Source: JASHPR01 sp963844655 (GTDB taxonomy: Bacteria > Actinomycetota > Actinomycetes > Streptosporangiales > Streptosporangiaceae). From it: a stretch of DNA of 64,000 bases. Where the stretch lies: assembly GCA_963844655.1 (NCBI GenBank), contig CAWJPA010000009.1, positions 620,001 to 684,000 of the forward strand, written 5' to 3'. The translations under genes were made by a program, and so were the position numbers. Below the pieces are notes generated by a model. The model had not been told where the DNA came from, did no database searches, and saw only the letters and a program-made list of their open reading frames with translations. Numbering within the stretch: position 1 is the stretch's first letter; each line of letters begins with the position of its first letter. Shown piece after piece: positions 8,528-17,591 of the stretch.

Positions 8528-8551
8528 GCTAACAGTAAGCCGGTTAGCTAA
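8528..8551 (-). promoter_or_regulatory. Candidate ArsR operator
   Basis: GCTAAC (8528-8533) and GTTAGC (8543-8548) form an inverted repeat with a 9-nt spacer; TTAGCTAA at 8544-8551 is a second small palindrome. They begin 4 bp upstream of the operon start and in the divergent gap to the SDR gene. Confidence 0.45.
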
Positions 8552-8591
8552 GAATTGCCAGCGCCGCGGGCGCGGCGGCCTGGCCCGGTGA

Positions 8592-8602
8592 TATAAGACA
8601 GC
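8592..8602 (+). promoter_or_regulatory. -10 element, probable leaderless promoter
   Basis: TATAAG at 8592-8597 is followed by 5 nt and the ATG at 8603, with no ribosome-binding sequence between. Confidence 0.45.
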
Positions 8603-9376
8603 ATGACCGATTACCTGCGTGAGCTGTTCTCGCTGGACGGCAGGGTCGCCGTGGTCACCGGCGGCAGTTCGGGCATCGGCCAGGGCATCGCGCGGGCTCT
8701 GGCCAGCGCCGGCGCCCGGGTCGTGCTGGTCGCCCGCGGCGAGGACGCGCTGGACGAGACGGCCCGCGGGCTGCGCGCGGCCGGCGCGGACGCGGCGTGG
8801 GTCAGCGCGGACCTCGGTGACCGGGCCTCGCTGGAGCGCGGCGCCGAGGCCGCGGCGGCGGCGTTCGGCGAGCCCGACATCCTGGTCAACTCGGCCGGCG
8901 TCAACCTGCGGCCGCCGCTGGGCACGCTGACCATCGGCGAGTGGGACCAGACCATCGCGGTCAACCTGACCGCCCCGTTCCTGCTCGGCCAGCGCTTCGG
9001 GCCGGGGATGGCGGAACGCGGCTGGGGGCGGATCATCAACATCGCATCGCAGCAGGCCGTCCGGGCGTTCTTCAACAGCGGCGGCTACGGCGCCTCCAAG
9101 GGCGGCCTGGCCTCGCTCACCCGGTCCCAGTCGGAGGCCTGGGCGCCGGCCGGCGTCTGCTGCAACGCGATCAGCCCCGGCTTCGTGATCACGCCGCTGA
9201 CCGAGGAGGTGGGCAGCGACCCGGTCCGGTCCGCCGCGCTCGCGGCCAGGACCATGGTCGGGCGCAACGGCGAGCCAGCCGACTTCGAGGGCACCGCGGT
9301 GCTGCTGGCCAGCCGGGCCAGCGACTACATCACCGGCCAGGTGATCTTCGTGGACGGCGGCTTCTCCGCGACCTGA
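8603..9376 (+). CDS. SDR-family oxidoreductase
   Basis: 257 aa classical short-chain dehydrogenase. The cofactor motif is GGSSGIGQG near residue 20, then NSAGV. The catalytic Ser is in NIASQQA and the catalytic Tyr-Lys in YGASKGG. The C-terminus YITGQVIFVDGGFSAT is typical of gluconate-5-dehydrogenase/3-oxoacyl-reductase-like SDRs. The substrate is not determined by the sequence. Followed by parC on the same strand. Confidence 0.88.
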   Translation: MTDYLRELFSLDGRVAVVTGGSSGIGQGIARALASAGARVVLVARGEDALDETARGLRAAGADAAWVSADLGDRASLERGAEAAAAAFGEPDILVNSAGVNLRPPLGTLTIGEWDQTIAVNLTAPFLLGQRFGPGMAERGWGRIINIASQQAVRAFFNSGGYGASKGGLASLTRSQSEAWAPAGVCCNAISPGFVITPLTEEVGSDPVRSAALAARTMVGRNGEPADFEGTAVLLASRASDYITGQVIFVDGGFSAT

Positions 9377-9427
9377 CGCCCGCGTGCCGCGGCGCGCTAG
9401 CCCTGGCGGGACGGCACAATGGCGGTC

Positions 9428-11962
9428 ATGGCCAGACGCACCACGACAACCCCGCCCCCAGAGGACTTCGAGGAAAACATCGTCGACATCGATGTCACCG
9501 AGGAGATGCGGGACAGCTACCTCGAGTACGCCTACTCGGTGATCTACCAGCGGGCCCTGCCCGACGCCAGGGACGGGCTCAAGCCTGTGCAGCGGCGGAT
9601 CCTGTACCAGATGGCCGAGATGGGCCTGACGCCGCAGCGCCCGCACGTCAAGTGCGCCCGCGTGGTGGGCGACGTCATGGGGCGGCTGCACCCGCACGGG
9701 GACTCGGCCATCTACGACGCGCTGGTCCGGATGGCGCAGCCGTGGGCGATGCGCCTCCCGCTGGTCGACGGGCACGGCAACTTCGGCTCGCTGGGCGGGG
9801 ACGACTCCCCGGCCGCGTACCGCTACACCGAGGCGCGCCTGGACGCGGCGGCCGTGGCCATGACGGCCTCGCTGGACGAGGACACGGTCGACTTCATCCC
9901 TAACTACGACGGCCAGGACACCCAGCCCGAGGTGCTCCCCGCCGCGATCCCCAACCTGCTGGTCAACGGGACCGCGGGGATCGCCGTGGGCATGGCCACC
10001 AACATGGCCCCGCACAACCTGGGCGAGGTCGTGGCCGCCGTGCGGCACCTGATCGCCCACCCGGACGCCGGCCTGGACGAGCTGATGCGGTTCGTGCCCG
10101 GGCCCGACCTGCCCACCGGCGGAAAGATCGTCGGCCTGGAAGGGATCAGGGAGGCGTACGAGACCGGGCGCGGCATATTCCGCACCCGGGCGGCCGCCCG
10201 GATCGAGAAGCTCACCCCGCGCCGTACCGGGATCGTGGTCACCGAGCTGCCCTACGGGATCGGCCCGGAGAAGGTCGTGACCCGGATCAAGGACCTGGTC
10301 CAGGCCAAGAAGCTGGGCGGCATCGCCGACCTCAAGGACCTCACCGACCGGCACCGCGGCCTGCAGCTGGTGATCGAGGTGCGCAACGGGTTCCACCCCG
10401 AGGCTGTGCTGGAGGAGCTGTACCGGCTGACCCCGATGGAGGACACATTCGGGATCAACAACGTGGCCCTGGTCGACGGCCAGCCGCGGCTGCTCGGCCT
10501 GCGTGAGCTGCTGCAGATCTACGTTGACCACCGCATCGAGGTGGTCCGCCGCCGCAGCGAGTTCCGGCGCCGCAAGCGCCAGGACCGGATGCACCTCGTC
10601 GACGGCCTGCTCATCGCGCTGCTCAACATCGACGAGGTCATCCAGGTCATCCGCACCAGCGATGACGCCGCCGCCGCCAAGGAGCGGCTGATGAGCGTGT
10701 TCGACCTCTCGGCGATCCAGGCGCAGTACATCCTGGACACCCCGCTGCGCCGGCTGACCAGGTACGACCGGCTGGAGCTCGAGAGCGAGCGCGAGACCCT
10801 GCAGCGGGAGATCGACGAGCTCACCGCGATCCTCGACTCAGAGCAGCGGCTCCGGGAGGTCGTCTCGGCCGAGCTCGCGGACGTGAGCAAGCGGTTCGGG
10901 ACCCCGCGCCGCACGGTGCTGCTCGAGAGCAGCGGTGCGGCCAGGACCGCCGCGGTGCCGCTGGAGGTCGCCGACGACCCGTGCACGGTGCTGTTCTCGT
11001 CGGCCGGGCTGCTGGCCAGGACCGCCATGGCCGGCACAGACCACGATCCTGAACGCTCCGCCACCCCCGCTCCCTCGTCCGGGCCACCTGGCGTCGCCGG
11101 GGGGCCGCGCTCCGCGCACGACGCGATCGTCTCGGCGGTGCTGTCCACCGCGCGGGGCACGGTCGGCCTGGTGACCTCGCACGGGCGGCTGATCAGGCTC
11201 GGCGTGCTCGAGCTGCCCGCGCTGCCGCCGAGCGCGCACTCCCCCGGGCTCGCGGGCGGTGCCCCGATCAGCGAGTTCGTGTCCCTGCAGCCCGGTGAGA
11301 CCGTGGTCGGGCTCGGCGCGGCGGACGGCACCGGGCCCGGGACGGGCGCCGGCCTGGCGGTCGGGACCGCCGGCGGCGTGGTGAAGCGGGTGGCCCCGGA
11401 TTACCCGCAGAACGCGACCGAGTTCGAGATCATCGCGCTCAAGGACGGTGACCGGGTGGTCGGCGCGGTGCAGCTGGCCGACGAGGCCCGTGACCTGGTG
11501 TTCGTGACCAGCGACGCGCAGCTGCTGCGGTTTGGCGCGGCCACGGTGCGCCCGCAGGGCCGGGCGGCCGGCGGGATGGCCGGGATCAGGCTGGCGTCCC
11601 GCGCGTCGGTGGTCTGGTTCGGCGCGGTCGACCCGGCCGCCGCAGCGGGCCCGGGCGAGCCGGTTGTGGTCACGGTGGCCGGCAGCGCCAGCGCCCTGCC
11701 CGGCACGTCGGCCGTGACCGTGAAGGTGACGCCCTACGCCGACTACCCGCCCAAGGGCCGCGCCACCGGCGGGGTCCGCTGCCACCGCCTGCTCAAGGGC
11801 GAGGACTTGCTGGTGCTGGCCTGGGCCGGGCCAGGCCCGCGCGCTGCCTCCGACGCAGGCACGCCGGTGGACCTGCCGGCGGCGGACGGCCGCCGGGACG
11901 GCTCGGGCGCCAGGATCCGCCACCCGCTCGCCGCGATCGGCGGCTCAGCGCCCCCCGGGTGA
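9428..11962 (+). CDS. parC: DNA topoisomerase IV subunit A
   Basis: 844 aa from the ATG at 9428; an ATG three codons earlier is possible. A CACAAT sequence ends 7 nt upstream of 9428 and there is no ribosome site, as at 14965. The breakage-reunion domain is clear: LPDARDGLKPVQRRI, the quinolone-region HPHGDSAIYDALVRMAQP, the catalytic Tyr in AAYRYTE, and the long coiled-coil gate. The C-terminal beta-pinwheel starts near residue 510 and carries a Pro/Ser/Gly-rich insert (SATPAPSSGPPG). Streptomyces-type actinomycetes have gyrAB plus parCE; location near hrdB and next to parE argues for ParC rather than GyrA. Convergent with parE, 4-bp gap. Confidence 0.92.
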   Translation: MARRTTTTPPPEDFEENIVDIDVTEEMRDSYLEYAYSVIYQRALPDARDGLKPVQRRILYQMAEMGLTPQRPHVKCARVVGDVMGRLHPHGDSAIYDALVRMAQPWAMRLPLVDGHGNFGSLGGDDSPAAYRYTEARLDAAAVAMTASLDEDTVDFIPNYDGQDTQPEVLPAAIPNLLVNGTAGIAVGMATNMAPHNLGEVVAAVRHLIAHPDAGLDELMRFVPGPDLPTGGKIVGLEGIREAYETGRGIFRTRAAARIEKLTPRRTGIVVTELPYGIGPEKVVTRIKDLVQAKKLGGIADLKDLTDRHRGLQLVIEVRNGFHPEAVLEELYRLTPMEDTFGINNVALVDGQPRLLGLRELLQIYVDHRIEVVRRRSEFRRRKRQDRMHLVDGLLIALLNIDEVIQVIRTSDDAAAAKERLMSVFDLSAIQAQYILDTPLRRLTRYDRLELESERETLQREIDELTAILDSEQRLREVVSAELADVSKRFGTPRRTVLLESSGAARTAAVPLEVADDPCTVLFSSAGLLARTAMAGTDHDPERSATPAPSSGPPGVAGGPRSAHDAIVSAVLSTARGTVGLVTSHGRLIRLGVLELPALPPSAHSPGLAGGAPISEFVSLQPGETVVGLGAADGTGPGTGAGLAVGTAGGVVKRVAPDYPQNATEFEIIALKDGDRVVGAVQLADEARDLVFVTSDAQLLRFGAATVRPQGRAAGGMAGIRLASRASVVWFGAVDPAAAAGPGEPVVVTVAGSASALPGTSAVTVKVTPYADYPPKGRATGGVRCHRLLKGEDLLVLAWAGPGPRAASDAGTPVDLPAADGRRDGSGARIRHPLAAIGGSAPPG

Positions 11963-11966
11963 CCGG

Positions 11967-14276
11967 TCAGGCGTCGATGCGGGAGGGGTCCAGCTCGGCG
12001 GCGCCGCGGATGATGAAGTCCCGCCGCGGCGCCACCTCACTGCCCATGAGCAGGTCGAAGATGCCCATGGCGGCGGCGGAGTCCTCGATCCGGATCCGGC
12101 GCAGCGTGCGGTGCCTGGGATCCATGGTGGTCTCGGCCAGCTGCACCGCGTCCATCTCGCCCAGGCCCTTGTACCGCTGCGGCGGTTCCTTCCACCGCTG
12201 GCCCCGGCGCTCGAGCTCGAGCAGGGTGCGGTGCAGCTCGGCGTCGGTGTAGGTGTACCGGTACTTCTGCTGGCCCTTGCGCGGGCTGATGAGCTCGATC
12301 CGGTGCAGCGGCGGGACCGCCGCGTACACCCGGCCCGCCTCCACCATCGGCCGCATGTACCGGTGGAACAGGGTCAGCAGCAGGGTCCTGATGTGCGCCC
12401 CGTCCACGTCGGCGTCCGCCATGAAGATGATCCGCTGGTACCGGGCCGAGTCCAGGTCGAACGCGCCACCCGAGCCGGCCCCGAGCACCTGGATGATCGC
12501 CGCGCACTCGGCGTTCTTCAGCATGTCGGTGAGCGACGCCTTCTGCACGTTGAGGATCTTGCCGCGAATCGGCAGGAGGGCCTGGAACTCCGAGTCCCTG
12601 GCCATCTTGGCCGTGCCGAGCGCGGAGTCGCCCTCCACGATGAACAGCTCGCTCCTGTCGTCGGCGGAGCGGCAGTCCACCAGCTTGGCCGGCAGCGCGG
12701 ACGTGGCGAGCGCGGACTTCCGGCGCTGGTTCTCCCGGTGCTCCCGGGCGGCGATCCGGGTCTTGGCCGCGGCCGCGACCTTGTCCAGCAGCGCCCGCGC
12801 CTGCTGCTTGCTGCCCCGGGCCCGCGACTCGAAGAACGCCCGGAGCTCCCCGGACACCACCTGGCCCACGATCCGGGACGCGGCCGGCGTGCCGAGCACC
12901 TCCTTGGTCTGCCCCTCGAACTGGGGCTCAGGCAGCCGCACCGCGATCACCGCGGTGAGCCCTTCGAGGATGTCCTCCTTGGTGACCGCCTCGTCCCCGT
13001 TCTTCAGCAGCCGGACCGCGCGCAGCTGCTCGTTCAGGGTGCGGACCAGGGCCCGCTCGAAGCCGGCCACGTGGGTGCCGCCCTTGGGGGTGGCGATCAC
13101 GTTCACGAAGGACCTGGTCACGCTTCCGTAGCCGCTGTCCCAGCGCAGGGCCACGTCCACGGTCAGGTCGCGCTCCACGTCGGTGGGGAGCATGTGGCCC
13201 TGGTCGTCCAGGACCGGCACGGTCTCGGTGAACTGGCCGGCGCCGACCAGCCGCACGACGTCGGTGACCGGCTCGCCCGATGACAGGTGGGCGCAGAACT
13301 CGCTGATCCCGCCCTCGAACCGGAACTCGGCCTCCTGGATGTCGCCCGCCTTCTGGCCGGCACTGTCCTTCCGGCTGGCACTGTCCTTCTGGCTCCCTCG
13401 GCCCTTCCGGCCGCCGCTGGCCTGCGCCTCGTCCTGGCTGGCCCCGTCCTGGCCGTCCTCATCCCCGGCGGGCCCGTCCGGGCCGTCGTGGCCGGCGAGG
13501 TGGTCGAGGCCGACGCCGTCCAGGCCGGCCGCGCTGACCCGGTCGGCCTCGGCGCGCTCGTCCGAGATCTTGATGGTGAGACCGGGCACCAGGTACGCCG
13601 TCTGCCGGGCCCGCTGGGCCAGGGCGTCGAAGCTCCAGGCCGCGCCGCGCACGAACACCTGCTGATCGGCCCAGAACCTGATCCTGGTGCCGGTCAGTGT
13701 CTTGGCCACCCGCCGCACCTTGCGCAGCCCGCTTCCCCGCTGGAACGAGGCGTCGGGCCCGGGCCCGCTGAACTCGCCAGGGACCCCGCGGCGGAAGCTG
13801 GCCGCCCACTCCGCCCCGTCCCGGTCGACATGCACGTCCAGCCGGCTGGCCAGGGCGTTCACCACGGACGCACCCACGCCGTGCAGGCCGCCCGATGCCG
13901 TGTAGGAGCCGCCGCCGAACTTGCCGCCCGCGTGCAGCCGGGTCATCACGAGCTCGACCCCGGACAGCCCGGTCTTCGGCTCGATGTCCACCGGGATCCC
14001 CCGGCCGTTGTCCCGGACCTCGGCGGAGCCGTCGGCGTGCAGGATGACCTCGATGCGGCTGCAGTGCCCGGCCAGGGCCTCGTCGACCCCGTTGTCCACG
14101 ATCTCCCACAGGCAGTGCAGCAGACCACGGCCGTCGGTGGAGCCGATATACATGCCGGGCCGCTTGCGGACCGCGTCGAGCCCCTCGAGGACGGTCAGGT
14201 GACGCGCGGTATAACCGTCCGCGGAACTGGGCTTCTGCACGCGCCGCTGGGCACGCTCGACACTCACGGCGGTCAC
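11967..14276 (-). CDS. parE: DNA topoisomerase IV subunit B
   Basis: 769 aa. GHKL ATPase: RKRPGMYIGSTDGRGLLH, EIVDNGVDEALAG, VRDNGRGIPVD and GGLHGVGASVVNAL. Toprim: FIVEGDSALGTAK and the metal-binding DADVDGAHIRTLLL; C-terminal RYKGLGEM. A roughly 50-residue Asp/Gly/Lys/Ser-rich stretch (around residues 255-310) with repeated QKD/RKD-like units interrupts the transducer domain and is not part of the family core. GTG start with AGGAG 9 nt upstream. Partner of parC. Confidence 0.92.
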   Translation of the reverse strand: MTAVSVERAQRRVQKPSSADGYTARHLTVLEGLDAVRKRPGMYIGSTDGRGLLHCLWEIVDNGVDEALAGHCSRIEVILHADGSAEVRDNGRGIPVDIEPKTGLSGVELVMTRLHAGGKFGGGSYTASGGLHGVGASVVNALASRLDVHVDRDGAEWAASFRRGVPGEFSGPGPDASFQRGSGLRKVRRVAKTLTGTRIRFWADQQVFVRGAAWSFDALAQRARQTAYLVPGLTIKISDERAEADRVSAAGLDGVGLDHLAGHDGPDGPAGDEDGQDGASQDEAQASGGRKGRGSQKDSASRKDSAGQKAGDIQEAEFRFEGGISEFCAHLSSGEPVTDVVRLVGAGQFTETVPVLDDQGHMLPTDVERDLTVDVALRWDSGYGSVTRSFVNVIATPKGGTHVAGFERALVRTLNEQLRAVRLLKNGDEAVTKEDILEGLTAVIAVRLPEPQFEGQTKEVLGTPAASRIVGQVVSGELRAFFESRARGSKQQARALLDKVAAAAKTRIAAREHRENQRRKSALATSALPAKLVDCRSADDRSELFIVEGDSALGTAKMARDSEFQALLPIRGKILNVQKASLTDMLKNAECAAIIQVLGAGSGGAFDLDSARYQRIIFMADADVDGAHIRTLLLTLFHRYMRPMVEAGRVYAAVPPLHRIELISPRKGQQKYRYTYTDAELHRTLLELERRGQRWKEPPQRYKGLGEMDAVQLAETTMDPRHRTLRRIRIEDSAAAMGIFDLLMGSEVAPRRDFIIRGAAELDPSRIDA

Positions 14277-14297
14277 CTGGGGAGTCTCCTGACGTAA

Positions 14298-14624
14298 CGG
14301 GAGCCGAACTTCGCCTGAGGGCAGACTAGCGGCCCGCGCCGTCAGCCCGGTGCTGCCACGCCGCCGACATAGGCGGCGACCTGGGACAACGTGGGCGTTA
14401 TAGTGATCGTCCCCCCGGGGTTCGCCCAGGTAGTTTCCCAGGACCCGCCCTGGCCCGACCCGAGGATCCGGCCCCGGCCGGCCCGCTGTTCGCCCACGGC
14501 GTACGGATTGGCAGGGCGGGAAGAGCAGCGCCCGGCCAAGTGTTGTGATGCATTAGTAGGCATGAGAAGGTTGCACGGCCGACCGAAACCCCAGGTCGGT
14601 ACCGCACCAGGCGAGGGAGGCGAC
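14298..14624. other. Intergenic region between parE and the DUF7455 gene
   Basis: About 330 bp containing the divergent promoters. I see no RNA gene. A GGGAGG ribosome site for the next gene is at its right end. No convincing -35/-10 pair can be assigned. Confidence 0.5.
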
Positions 14625-14849
14625 ATGACCGCTGCGATGGCCCCGACACAGCCGCTCAACGCCACCGATCTGTGTGACCGCTGCGGCGCACAGGCGTATG
14701 TACGCGTCGTGCTTCCCGGCTCCGGCGAGCTCCTGTTCTGCGCCCACCACAACCGCCAGCACGCTGAGGCGCTGGCCAAGGTGGCCGTGGAGATCCAGGA
14801 CGAGACGGACCGGCTCTCCCGTTCCCAAGAGTCTGGCTCCGACAGGTAA
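14625..14849 (+). CDS. Small DUF7455-type zinc-ribbon-like protein
   Basis: 74 aa with CDRCGAQAYVRVVLPGSGEL followed by LLFCAHH: a CxxC and a CxHH pair that could hold one zinc ion. It matches a conserved actinobacterial family found near hrdB. The function is unknown. GAGGGAGG precedes the ATG at good spacing. A strong terminator follows. Confidence 0.8.
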   Translation: MTAAMAPTQPLNATDLCDRCGAQAYVRVVLPGSGELLFCAHHNRQHAEALAKVAVEIQDETDRLSRSQESGSDR

Positions 14850-14889
14850 CCCACCCGGCTGGGCCTGACCGGCCCAGCTTCATACATAG

Positions 14890-14924
14890 CCGCGGCAGGC
14901 CTGATGGCCTGTCGCGGTCTTTTT
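14890..14924 (+). terminator. Intrinsic terminator
   Basis: A 12-bp stem (14890-14901 with 14906-14917, one G-T pair), loop TGAT, followed by TCTTTTT. This is the best canonical rho-independent terminator in the window, 40 bp after the DUF7455 stop. Confidence 0.9.
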
Positions 14925-14964
14925 GTCAGGGAACCCGGGCGGCGGATCCGGACACAATAAGGGC

Positions 14965-15489
14965 ATGAGGGCGACGATCCCGTCCGACCGTCCGGGTGAT
15001 CCCGAGCTCTGGCAGCTCGCCCGCGACGGCGACGGTTCGGCGTTCGGCCAGCTTTTCGACCGGCACGCGACCGCGGTCTACAACCACCTCTTCCGCCGGA
15101 CGGCGAACTGGTCCGAGGCCGAGGACCGCTCCCTGCAGGTTCAGGTCAGCACCGGGACCGGGGCGATCTGGCTGAGGTTGCTGGCCGGCCGGGCCGACGC
15201 CACCGCGGACGTGGGGAACGTGCACGGCCAGGGTCTGGCGGGCCGCCAGGTTGACCTGCGCACCGGCGTCGGATACGTCAGCGCCGCGTTTGCCTCCGCG
15301 CCCGCCCGCCTGGAGGCCAGGGCCGAAACCGGCTCTGTGACGCTCAGCGTGCCCGCCGGGACCAGCTACGCGGTCAGGGCCACCGCCAGCCTGGGCGCGG
15401 TCAGCATCGACGTGCCACGGAGCGCGTCCGCCGCCCACGTGATCCAGGCCAGTGCCGATGTCGGGTCTGTCATGATAACGGCCCGCTGA
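14965..15489 (+). CDS. Chimera: ECF sigma N-terminus joined to DUF4097-type C-terminus
   Basis: 174 aa. Residues about 12-54 (DPELWQLARDGDGSAFGQLF, then ATAVYNHLFRRTANWSEAED) are the start of ECF sigma region 2 and stop exactly where the -10-binding part should follow. From residue 55 on the sequence becomes a repetitive beta-rich DUF4097 pattern (TGTGAIWLRLLAGRADATAD, later RAETGSVTLSVPAG). Region 2.3-2.4, region 4 and the rest of the second protein are missing. The simplest explanation is an in-frame deletion between an ECF sigma gene and a neighbouring DUF4097 gene. CACAAT 6 nt before the ATG could give a leaderless transcript. Whether the product is functional is unknown. Confidence 0.75.
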   Translation: MRATIPSDRPGDPELWQLARDGDGSAFGQLFDRHATAVYNHLFRRTANWSEAEDRSLQVQVSTGTGAIWLRLLAGRADATADVGNVHGQGLAGRQVDLRTGVGYVSAAFASAPARLEARAETGSVTLSVPAGTSYAVRATASLGAVSIDVPRSASAAHVIQASADVGSVMITAR

Positions 15490-15514
15490 CCCGGTATGAC
15501 CGGGTCAGCGGGCC
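15480..15514. terminator. Perfect 16-bp hairpin overlapping a stop codon
   Basis: 15480-15495 is the exact reverse complement of 15499-15514, with a 3-nt loop. The left arm contains the stop codon of the sigma/DUF4097 chimera, and hrdB ends 17 bp further on. A bidirectional terminator without U-tract is likely. Confidence 0.7.
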
Positions 15515-15530
15515 GTTCAGGCTCAGCGGG

Positions 15531-17191
<1,661 letters not shown>

Positions 17192-17195
<4 letters not shown>

Positions 17196-17266
17196 CCCTT
17201 CCCTTGCTGGATGGCGGCCAGCCACGCCGCAACCAATCTCATGCTGACCGAACTAGCAGGCGACAC
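17192..17266 (-). CDS. Upstream mini-ORF coupled to hrdB
   Basis: 24 codons, GTG start, preceded at 7-nt spacing by AGGAGAGGT and ending in a TGA that overlaps the hrdB GTG by 4 nt. The peptide (starts MSPASSVSMRL) has no known relative. It is the best ribosome site in the hrdB leader, so it may set hrdB translation by coupling. Evidence is positional only. Confidence 0.4.
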
Positions 17267-17510
17267 AGTCACCTCTCCTGCAACCGTATGGCGGGGAATG
17301 GGCCCCTACCGACTGGATCCCGCTCCCAAGACCGTCCCGGAAACCGGGCGCCTGCCGCGGTACACCGCGGCTGGAACCGGCTTGCCTCCCGTCAACCACC
17401 TTAGGCGGAGTCGGCGGGTAGGTCGTACCGCTGCGGCCGCTGACCGCGAGTTCCCTGGCGAAACAACCGCCCCACGCGCAGGTATGGTACCCACAACCGT
17501 CACGCCTTCC
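17267..17510. other. hrdB leader and promoter region
   Basis: About 240 bp upstream of the mini-ORF. A TACGGT hexamer on the minus strand at 17283-17288 could be a -10 element, but no matching -35 is visible. No RNA gene or other ORF is supported. Confidence 0.35.
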
Positions 17511-17591
17511 CTCATTTGCGCGCCTCCGGCACAACTGCTCATTTGCGCGCCTCCGGCACGACCGCTCATTTGCGCGCCTCCGGCACGACGC
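17511..17591. repeat. Three tandem 27-bp repeats duplicating a gene end
   Basis: Units at 17511-17537, 17538-17564 and 17565-17591 share CTCATTTGCGCGCCTCCGGC and differ only in the last few bases. The third unit is the 3' end of the PP2C gene, encoding VPEARK and its stop. The other two copies repeat that same end, stop codon included, downstream of the gene. Tandem slippage is the likely origin. On the minus strand each unit contains GGAGGCGCGC. Confidence 0.9.

Noticed and set aside
8204..10594. Very long minus-strand reading frame opposite the SDR and parC genes
   Set aside because: Only its last 106 codons (8204-8524) are a gene. The rest is antisense shadow with Arg/His/Pro-rich composition and no homology.
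17511..17591. Possible CRISPR array
   Set aside because: The three units are directly tandem without spacers and coincide with a gene's 3' end.
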